NCBI GenBank assembly: GCA_051648405.1
Contig: JBOFFC010000121.1
Coordinates: forward strand, 1 to 48,255
From: JBOFFC01 sp051648405
GTDB lineage: Bacteria > Planctomycetota > Planctomycetia > Pirellulales > Lacipirellulaceae
Length of the DNA stretch: 48,255 nt
Reading direction: 5' to 3'
Numbering within the stretch: the first letter of the stretch is position 1; the number at the start of each line of letters is the position of its first letter. Below, piece by piece: positions 42,747 to 48,255 of this stretch. The notes beneath the pieces are model-generated. The model had not been told where the DNA came from. It made no database searches and worked only from the letters and a program-made list of their open reading frames with translations. A program made the translations under genes and the position numbers.

Positions 42747-43496
42747 ATGCCGCTCGTGCTCGTCTCGCTGGGGTCCAACCTCGGCGACCGCCGCGCGTCG
42801 ATCCGCACGGCGCTCGACGCCCTGGCCGAGCACGCTCGTAGCGGCCTCCGCGTGAGCAGCCTGCACGAAACGGCGCCCGTCGGGGGTCCGCCGGGCCAGG
42901 GGGGCTTCGTGAACGCCGCCGCGGCGATGGAAAGCGACGACGACCCGCACGAGTTGCTCGCGCTGCTGCAGCGCCTCGAGCGCGACGGCCGCCGCGACCG
43001 GGCCGAGCGCTGGAGCGCGCGAACCTTGGACCTCGACCTCCTCGCCGTGGGAGACCACGTCGTCGAGACGCGCGACTTGCGGCTCCCCCACCCGCGGTTG
43101 TCGTTCCGGCCGTTCGTGCTGGCGCCGGCGGTCGAAGTGGCGCCCGACTGGCGGCACCCGGAGCTCGGCGCCACGCTCGCCGACCTATGGCGGACCGTTC
43201 GCTTGGGGCGCGACGCCGTCGCGATCACCGCCGACGGGGGACGTGCCCCCGAGTTCGCCGCGCTGGTGCGGGCGATGGGCTTCGCGGGGGAGGTCGAAGT
43301 CCGATCGGTCGGCGCCCTTGCAACGAACGCCGCCCGGCGCGGCGCCGCGCGGCTGTGGATCGACGCGCGGACCTCGGTAGGGGCCATCCCCGAGATGCTC
43401 CCCTCCCCGCGGCTACGACTTGCCGACACGCCCCGCGGCGAGTGGGCCGCCGAGGTCCGGGCGGCGCTCGAATGCGTCTGGCCGACCACCCCGTAG
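42747..43496 (+). CDS. folK: HPPK (folate pathway) with an extra C-terminal domain
   Basis: 2-amino-4-hydroxy-6-hydroxymethyldihydropteridine pyrophosphokinase, 249 residues against about 160 usual. The kinase part, residues 1-145, shows VLVSLGSNLGDRRASIRTAL, TAPVGGPPGQGGFVNAAAAM, RWSARTLDLDLLAVGD (metal Asp pair) and LRLPHPRLSFRPFVLAPAVE. About 100 further residues (DAVAITADGGRAPEFAALVR to ALECVWPTTP) are not part of HPPK and not a domain I recognise. It is followed by panC 96 bases on. Confidence 0.9.
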   Translation: MPLVLVSLGSNLGDRRASIRTALDALAEHARSGLRVSSLHETAPVGGPPGQGGFVNAAAAMESDDDPHELLALLQRLERDGRRDRAERWSARTLDLDLLAVGDHVVETRDLRLPHPRLSFRPFVLAPAVEVAPDWRHPELGATLADLWRTVRLGRDAVAITADGGRAPEFAALVRAMGFAGEVEVRSVGALATNAARRGAARLWIDARTSVGAIPEMLPSPRLRLADTPRGEWAAEVRAALECVWPTTP

Positions 43497-43592
43497 ATGC
43501 GGGGCGAGCGGTAGCGCGGGGCGCCGTCGTGCCGGTCGGCCGCGTACGATTGCCGCGTTGTCGCCCCGCGTCTCGATCCTCCGCCGTTCGCC

Positions 43593-44435
43593 ATGCTCGT
43601 CCTGACCGAAGCCGCCGCCGCTCGTGACTGGGTCCGCCGCGCCCAGGCCGAGGGGGAGCGTGTCGGCGTCGTGCCGACGATGGGCGCCCTGCACGCGGGG
43701 CACGTGAGCCTGGCGACCGCGGCGCTCGCCGAGTGCCCGCGCGTTGTCGCGACCGTATTTGTGAACCCGACGCAGTTCGGCCCTGGCGAGGACTTCGCGC
43801 GCTACCCGCGCGACCTGGCGGGGGACCTCGCGAAGCTCGAAGCGGCTGGGTGCGGCGCCGTGTTCGCCCCGGCGGTCGAGACGCTCTACCCGACCGGCGC
43901 CGAGACGACGATCGACGTCGGCTCGGTGGCGCTCCCCTTCGAGGGGGCGATCCGCCCGACCCACTTCCGCGGCGTGGCGACGGTGGTGGCCAAGCTGCTG
44001 GCGATCCTGCCGGCCGACCGCGCGTACTTCGGGCAGAAGGACTACCAGCAGACGGTGGTGGTGCGACACCTGGCGCGCGACCTCTGCCTGCCGACCGAGG
44101 TCGTCGTCTGCCCGACGGTCCGCGAGCCCGACGGCCTGGCGATGAGCTCGCGCAACGCCTACCTCAGCCCCGACGAGCGCGAGCGGGCCCTCTGCCTCTC
44201 GCGCGCCCTGCGGACGATCGAGCGCCTGGTGAGCGAAGGCCAGCGCGACGCCGCCAAGCTGCGCGCCGCAGGCCTCGCTGTGGTCGAGTCCACACCGGGG
44301 GTCGAGCCGCAGTACCTCGAGCTGGTGCGCGAAGGGTCGGTCGATCGCGTCGAGCACGTGGGCGGCCCGACGGTCGTCGTGGTCGCGGCGCGCGTCGGGG
44401 CGACGCGGCTTATCGACAACGTGGTGGTTGGATAG
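43593..44435 (+). CDS. panC: Pantothenate synthetase
   Basis: Pantoate-beta-alanine ligase, 280 residues, making pantothenate with ATP. VGVVPTMGALHAGHVSLATA, VATVFVNPTQFGPGEDFARY and ADRAYFGQKDYQQTVVVRHL cover the nucleotide and pantoate sites; REPDGLAMSSRNAYLSPDER holds the KMSKS-like loop. Length and order of motifs are standard. The pairing with folK is seen in several bacteria, where folate feeds pantoate synthesis. Confidence 0.96.
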   Translation: MLVLTEAAAARDWVRRAQAEGERVGVVPTMGALHAGHVSLATAALAECPRVVATVFVNPTQFGPGEDFARYPRDLAGDLAKLEAAGCGAVFAPAVETLYPTGAETTIDVGSVALPFEGAIRPTHFRGVATVVAKLLAILPADRAYFGQKDYQQTVVVRHLARDLCLPTEVVVCPTVREPDGLAMSSRNAYLSPDERERALCLSRALRTIERLVSEGQRDAAKLRAAGLAVVESTPGVEPQYLELVREGSVDRVEHVGGPTVVVVAARVGATRLIDNVVVG

Positions 44436-44500
44436 ATCGCCGCTGCGGCGCCCAACGCGATCGATCCAAGGCCCGATGACCCTCGCTGATAGAACAACCC

Positions 44501-45730
44501 ATGCGTAGCGAGCTCTTCCGAATCCCCGTCGAGCTCTTCGGCCTTCCCGTCTTAGGGTTCGGCTTGCTGCTCGCGCTGTGGCTCGTCGGTTGGGGCGTTG
44601 TGCTCGGCTTGCGGTATGCGCGGCGTGGTGCGGACGGCGACTTCTGGGGGTTCCTGACGCCGGCGGCGATTGGCGCGGGGGTGATCGCCCTTGCGCCGCG
44701 GTTCTGCCCCGAGGGGGTCCCGATCCGCGGCTACGGCGTGATGCTGCTGGCGGCGATCCTCACCGGCCTGGCGATGGCCGTGCACCGCGCGCGCAGGATC
44801 GGCGTCCCCCCCGACACCGTCTTCTCGCTCGCCTTTTGGATGTTCCTGTTCGGGATCGCCGGGGCGCGGCTGTTCTTCGTCGTCGAGTACTGGGAGACGA
44901 CGTTCGGCCGCATGCCGCTCGCTTCGGCGCTGGCGGCCGCGCTGCAGTTCACCGAGGGGGGCCTGGTGGTGTACGGGTCGCTGATCGGCGCCGCGCTTGT
45001 CTTTCTATGGTTCGCGTGGAAGCACGAGCTGCCGACCCTAGCGCTCGCCGACGCCCTCGCCCCGACCCTCGCCGCGGGGCTCGCCCTGGGGCGCCTCGGG
45101 TGCCTGCTCAACGGCTGCTGCTACGGCGGGGCGTGCGACCTGCCGTGGGCCGTCACGTTCCCCGCCAGCAGCCCGCCGTTCGCCGACCAGCTCGCCAGCG
45201 GCGCGCTGCACGGCCTAGAGATCGACGAGCGCAACGGCAAGCCGATGATCGCGACGGGCGCGACGGGAGAGGGCGCCCGCGTGCGATTGGACTCGCTCAA
45301 CGGGACGCGGGTCGCGACAATCGACGACGTGTCCCGGGCGCTGTTCGCGGCGTACGAGCGCGGCGCCGGTGTCGTGGCGCTCGGGAGCGGCGGCGAGCGG
45401 GTCGAGGTCCCCCCGGCGACACGCACGCGGAGCCTGCCGGTCCACCCCGCCCAGGTCTACGCGGCGATCACCGGGGGGCTGCTGGCGTGGCTCGCCTGGG
45501 CCCACACGCCGCTCAGACGGCGCGACGGCGAGGTGGTGCTGCTGATGCTCACGGTCTACCCCGTGCTACGGTTCCTCGAGGAGGTGATCCGGACCGACGA
45601 GGGCTCGTTCTTCGGCACGGGGCTGAGCATCTCGCAAAACGTCAGCGTTGGGCTGCTCGCCGCGGCGCTGGTCGGCTGGTGGTTGCTAGCACGAACAACG
45701 CCGCGAACCGCAGCGCTGGCCCCGGCGTAG
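44501..45730 (+). CDS. lgt: Prolipoprotein diacylglyceryl transferase with an inserted segment
   Basis: Lgt, 409 residues against about 270-300 usual; it transfers diacylglycerol to the lipobox Cys of prolipoproteins in the inner membrane. IRGYGVMLLAAILTGLAMAV (TM), WMFLFGIAGARLFFVVEYWE, LVVYGSLIGAALVF and ALGRLGCLLNGCCYGG hold the signature and the catalytic Arg region; LPVHPAQVYAAI is near the end of the core. Between about residues 224 and 311 lies an extra hydrophilic segment (GARVRLDSLNGTRVATIDDV) that has a PDZ-like look. It belongs to the folK-panC-lgt group. Confidence 0.93.
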   Translation: MRSELFRIPVELFGLPVLGFGLLLALWLVGWGVVLGLRYARRGADGDFWGFLTPAAIGAGVIALAPRFCPEGVPIRGYGVMLLAAILTGLAMAVHRARRIGVPPDTVFSLAFWMFLFGIAGARLFFVVEYWETTFGRMPLASALAAALQFTEGGLVVYGSLIGAALVFLWFAWKHELPTLALADALAPTLAAGLALGRLGCLLNGCCYGGACDLPWAVTFPASSPPFADQLASGALHGLEIDERNGKPMIATGATGEGARVRLDSLNGTRVATIDDVSRALFAAYERGAGVVALGSGGERVEVPPATRTRSLPVHPAQVYAAITGGLLAWLAWAHTPLRRRDGEVVLLMLTVYPVLRFLEEVIRTDEGSFFGTGLSISQNVSVGLLAAALVGWWLLARTTPRTAALAPA

Positions 45731-45810
45731 CAACAAGGCGTGCGCGAACCGCGCTCCTGCCGGGGCGCCTGGATCGTTTCCTTCCCGACCGATGAGTCGA
45801 GGCGAAAACC

Positions 45811-46962
45811 ATGAATCATTTGCGATCGATCGCTGCGGTTTCGGTGCTGGCGCTAGCGACGGGCGTTGCGCCCGCGGCCTTGGCGGCCGAGGGGGACGAC
45901 ACGTTGATCGAGATCGGCCCGGCGCGCGCCGCGGGCGAAGACTCGTCGGTCCTCGTCGCGCCGGAGCTCAAGAACCAGCCGACGGCGGAGGAAATTCAGG
46001 CAGCCGTCGAGGACGAGGCGGGCGGGCCCTCGGCTGCGCGGGCCGACGTGCAGCCCGACGCGCGCCTCGTGCCCCCCGGCTTCGGCGACCCGGCCCTCGA
46101 GGGGGGGGCGGTCCCCGTTGCGCGCTATTGGATCGGTTTGGCGGGGGGCGCGCTCCCCCCGGAGGTCCGCGCTCAGGTCGATATCGAGGAGGGGCAGGGG
46201 GTCCTCGTCGGTTCGGTCGTGTCGGGGAGCCCGGCCGCTGAAGCGGGGGTCCGGCTGTTCGACGTGCTCGTCACGGCCGGCGGCAAGCCGCTGTCCGATA
46301 TGCGGCAGCTCGCCGACCTCGTCGGTGAGCTCGGCGAAAAGGGGGCGTCGATCGAAGTCGTCCTGCTGCGGCGCGGCAAGGCGGAGACGGTGGCGATCAC
46401 CCCCGTGAAGCGACCGATCGACCTCGCCGACGACACGAATCCCTGGCAGCCCGATCCGCGCGTCTTCGGCGGGCAGTGGCCGCAGGCGCAGCCGGGGGGA
46501 CCGATCGACGGGAGGGCGTTCGTCGATGACATGCTCGGCCAGTTGCAGCAGCGCGGTCTGATTCCCGGCGAAGCGCTGCGCGGAGCTCCCCCAAACGGGG
46601 TGTCGTTTAGCGTCCAGCGGCAGGCCAATGGCCCGGCGAAGGTCACCGTCCGTCGCGGCGAGCAGGTGTGGGAAGTCGCCGAAGGAGACGCCGAGGCCCT
46701 CGCGGCAATTCCCGAGGACCTCCGGCCGACAGTCGAGCGGATCCTCCAGGGGCAGCCGGCGCTGTTCGCCAACCCGCCGCAGCCACTGCTGCGCGGCTTC
46801 GGCGAGCGGGGCTTCCGCAACCGAGGGAACGACGCGTTCCAGGGTCAGCTCGAGCAGATGCGGCAGGAGCTCGACGCGCTCCGCCAGCAACTGAACGCAC
46901 CGGCGCCGCAAACCGCTCCGCAGCAACCGGCGCCGAGCGAGGTCGAGATCCCGGCGGAGTAG
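45811..46962 (+). CDS. Exported PDZ domain protein
   Basis: A 383-residue protein with a signal peptide (MNHLRSIAAVSVLALATGVA, cleavage near PAALAAE). A PDZ domain covers about residues 105-200: YWIGLAGGALPPEVRAQVDI, GVLVGSVVSGSPAAEAGVRL and EVVLLRRGKAETVAITPVKR. No protease domain is present. The C-terminal end has a coiled-coil-like stretch (QGQLEQMRQELDALRQQLNA) and a Pro/Gln tail. It may be an adaptor or sensor in the envelope (inference). A hairpin repeat begins 11 bases after the stop. Confidence 0.75.
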   Translation: MNHLRSIAAVSVLALATGVAPAALAAEGDDTLIEIGPARAAGEDSSVLVAPELKNQPTAEEIQAAVEDEAGGPSAARADVQPDARLVPPGFGDPALEGGAVPVARYWIGLAGGALPPEVRAQVDIEEGQGVLVGSVVSGSPAAEAGVRLFDVLVTAGGKPLSDMRQLADLVGELGEKGASIEVVLLRRGKAETVAITPVKRPIDLADDTNPWQPDPRVFGGQWPQAQPGGPIDGRAFVDDMLGQLQQRGLIPGEALRGAPPNGVSFSVQRQANGPAKVTVRRGEQVWEVAEGDAEALAAIPEDLRPTVERILQGQPALFANPPQPLLRGFGERGFRNRGNDAFQGQLEQMRQELDALRQQLNAPAPQTAPQQPAPSEVEIPAE

Positions 46963-46972
46963 GACGAGACAA

Positions 46973-47111
46973 GGGAACCACAGATGGACACGGATAAACG
47001 CAGATGAAGCGACGGAAGAAGCTGTCAGTGATCAGCTTTCAGCGATGTTGGCCAACCGTCTCGAGCTGACCACGACCTTATCCGCGTTCATCCGTGTTCA
47101 TCTGTGGTTCC
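46973..47111. repeat. Palindromic intergenic repeat overlapping the rlmN 3' end
   Basis: The left arm GGGAACCACAGATGGACACG (46973 on) pairs with the right arm TTCATCCGTGTTCATCTGTG ending at 47111. The arms match the inner arms of the repeat at 32410-32590. It lies between two convergent genes and the right arm is read as the end of rlmN. Confidence 0.8.
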
Positions 47112-48175
47112 AATACCTCAGGCGTTGACCGTCTGAGTTGCCCGCAGGCGGCGTTGATCTTGTCCCCTTTACGGTGCCGGAACCGGACCGGGATGCCGGC
47201 CCGCTCGAGCACGGCGCGGAACGCGGTTTGCGCTTCGATTGTCGGCGTCTGGTACGGAAGTCCGGCGACCGGGTTGTAGGGGATCACGTTCAGCAGAGCC
47301 TCGCGGTCCTTCAGCAGCCGCACCAGTTGGTGGGCGTGCTCGACGTGGTCGTTGAGCCCGGCGAGCAGGACGTACTCGAACGTCAGGCGGCGCCCCGAGG
47401 CGGTGTAGAACTCGTCCGCGGCCGCAAGGATCGCCTCGATGCCGATATTGCGGTTCGTGGGGACGATCTGGTTGCGCAGCTCGTCGTTGGGGGCGTGCAG
47501 CGAGATCGCCAGCCTATATCGCGCGTCGGTCTGCGCCAGTCGGCGGATCGCCGGGGGGAGTCCGACCGTCGAGATCGTCACACGCCGCGGGCTGATCCCC
47601 AGGCCGTCGGGACGCGTGACGTCGTCGAGCGCCGCCAGCAGCGCGTCGAGGTTCGCCAGCGGCTCCCCCATCCCCATGATGACGAGGTGGCTGAGCCGCT
47701 CGTCGGGGCCGAGCCGGTGCTGGAGTCGCAACACCTGTTCGAGGATCTCGCCCCGAGTCAGGTTGCGATCGACCCCGTCGAGGCCGCTGGCGCAGAAGAC
47801 GCACCCCATCCCGCAGCCGACCTGCGTGCTGATGCACATCGTGCGGCGCAGCGACGGCGCCCCCCCCGCCGCGCGGCGGCCGACGTTCTCGCGAAGCAGG
47901 ACGCACTCGATGCGTCCCCCGCCGGGGAGTGCGAGCAGCAGCTTCTCGGTGCCGTCGTCGGCGGCCGTGTGCCGCGCGACCTCCGCCGACCAGAGAGTGA
48001 CTTCCTCGGCGAGACGCTCGCGGAGCCCCTTCGGCAGGTCGCTCATCGCCTCCCAGCCGACGGCGCGCTTCTCGAACAACCACCGCCGGACCTGCCCGAG
48101 CCGATACGCCGGCGCCCCGGCGCGAGCGAGCGCGTCGCGCAGCTGTCCGTCAACGTCGTCGAGCAGGTAGGGCAC
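47078..48175 (-). CDS. rlmN: 23S rRNA (adenine2503-C2)-methyltransferase, dual-specificity
   Basis: A 365-residue radical-SAM enzyme methylating A2503 of 23S rRNA (and A37 of some tRNAs), GTG start at 48175. The cluster Cys are C121, C125 and C128 (CGMGCVFC), followed by VIMGMGEPLANLDALLAAL and RRVTISTVGLPPAIRRLAQ; IPYNPVAGLPYQTP is near the end. The second catalytic Cys is C344 in INAACGQL. The last ten residues EPQMNTDERG are encoded by the right arm of the hairpin repeat, which also provides the stop. Confidence 0.95.
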   Translation of the reverse strand: MPYLLDDVDGQLRDALARAGAPAYRLGQVRRWLFEKRAVGWEAMSDLPKGLRERLAEEVTLWSAEVARHTAADDGTEKLLLALPGGGRIECVLLRENVGRRAAGGAPSLRRTMCISTQVGCGMGCVFCASGLDGVDRNLTRGEILEQVLRLQHRLGPDERLSHLVIMGMGEPLANLDALLAALDDVTRPDGLGISPRRVTISTVGLPPAIRRLAQTDARYRLAISLHAPNDELRNQIVPTNRNIGIEAILAAADEFYTASGRRLTFEYVLLAGLNDHVEHAHQLVRLLKDREALLNVIPYNPVAGLPYQTPTIEAQTAFRAVLERAGIPVRFRHRKGDKINAACGQLRRSTPEVLEPQMNTDERG

Positions 48176-48185
48176 GGCCGGGTAC

Positions 48186-48240
48186 TTCGAACAGGGAAGC
48201 GTTCACGCAAAGCCGCCAAGGCGCAAAGGAGAACGCGAAG
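48186..48240. repeat. Arm of a dispersed repeat at the window edge
   Basis: CACGCAAAGCCGCCAAGGCGCAAAGG, split around AAGGCGC, is an arm of the CGCCAAG/GCGCAAAG family seen near 23385 and 32410. The partner arm would lie beyond the window. Confidence 0.45.
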
Positions 48241-48255
48241 GGGATAGCGATGTCA

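Overview
The window is high-GC bacterial DNA that looks like a planctomycete chromosome, probably Pirellulales / Lacipirellulaceae-like (inference, no database search). The signs are a secreted dockerin protein with a PEP-CTERM-type tail, a ribosomal-protein cluster without rpmD (L30) or infA and with wide repeat-bearing spacers, an enlarged L17, an isolated rpmA-obgE pair, two-gene nucleotidyltransferase modules, a SYLF protein and many intergenic palindromic repeats. No tRNA, rRNA or CRISPR array was recognised.

Layout. 1-510 is the 3' end of fusA (EF-G). 776-4571 is an accessory block between fusA and the S10 operon: a dockerin/PEP-CTERM exoprotein, a small-protein/nucleotidyltransferase pair and a SYLF protein. 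A good sigma70-type promoter (4731-4759) leads into one long plus-strand cluster, 4877-22579: S10-L3-L4-L23-L2-S19-L22-S3-L16-L29-S17-L14-L24-L5-S14-S8-L6-L18-S5-L15-SecY-Adk-Map-L36-S13-S11-S4-RpoA-L17. A second promoter (18672-18701) probably serves L36 to L17.

22658-30873 carries a HELWH metallopeptidase-like protein, a lipoprotein-like protein, class II fructose-bisphosphate aldolase flanked by two direct copies of a ~155-bp inverted-repeat element, a Uma2-family nuclease, a tandem universal-stress protein overlapping a Na+/H+ antiporter with a C-terminal EIIA domain, and a secreted protein of unknown role. 30962-32413 is rpmA-obgE. A 180-bp giant hairpin separates obgE from a convergent GAF/PP2C-like protein. 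Then come an acidic PEP-CTERM protein, a gene relic with an in-frame stop, and a minus-strand group: two small unknown genes, ilvB, and a second small-protein/nucleotidyltransferase pair.

38757-48175 has two small planctomycete-type unknown genes, a HemD-HemE fusion, a 1.1-kb gene-free island packed with hairpins and a third copy of the inverted-repeat element, folK (with an extra domain), panC, lgt (with an inserted segment), a secreted PDZ protein and rlmN, whose last ten codons lie inside a repeat.

Most genes are housekeeping: translation, protein export, adenylate and N-terminal methionine processing, glycolysis, branched-chain amino acid, haem, folate and pantothenate synthesis, and lipoprotein modification. 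The less ordinary content is the layer of palindromic repeats that sits in spacers, including inside the ribosomal operon, and supplies stop codons or C-termini to neighbouring genes; the HemD-HemE fusion; the extra domains in FolK, Lgt and L17; the rpsC/rplP overlap; and the two nucleotidyltransferase modules.
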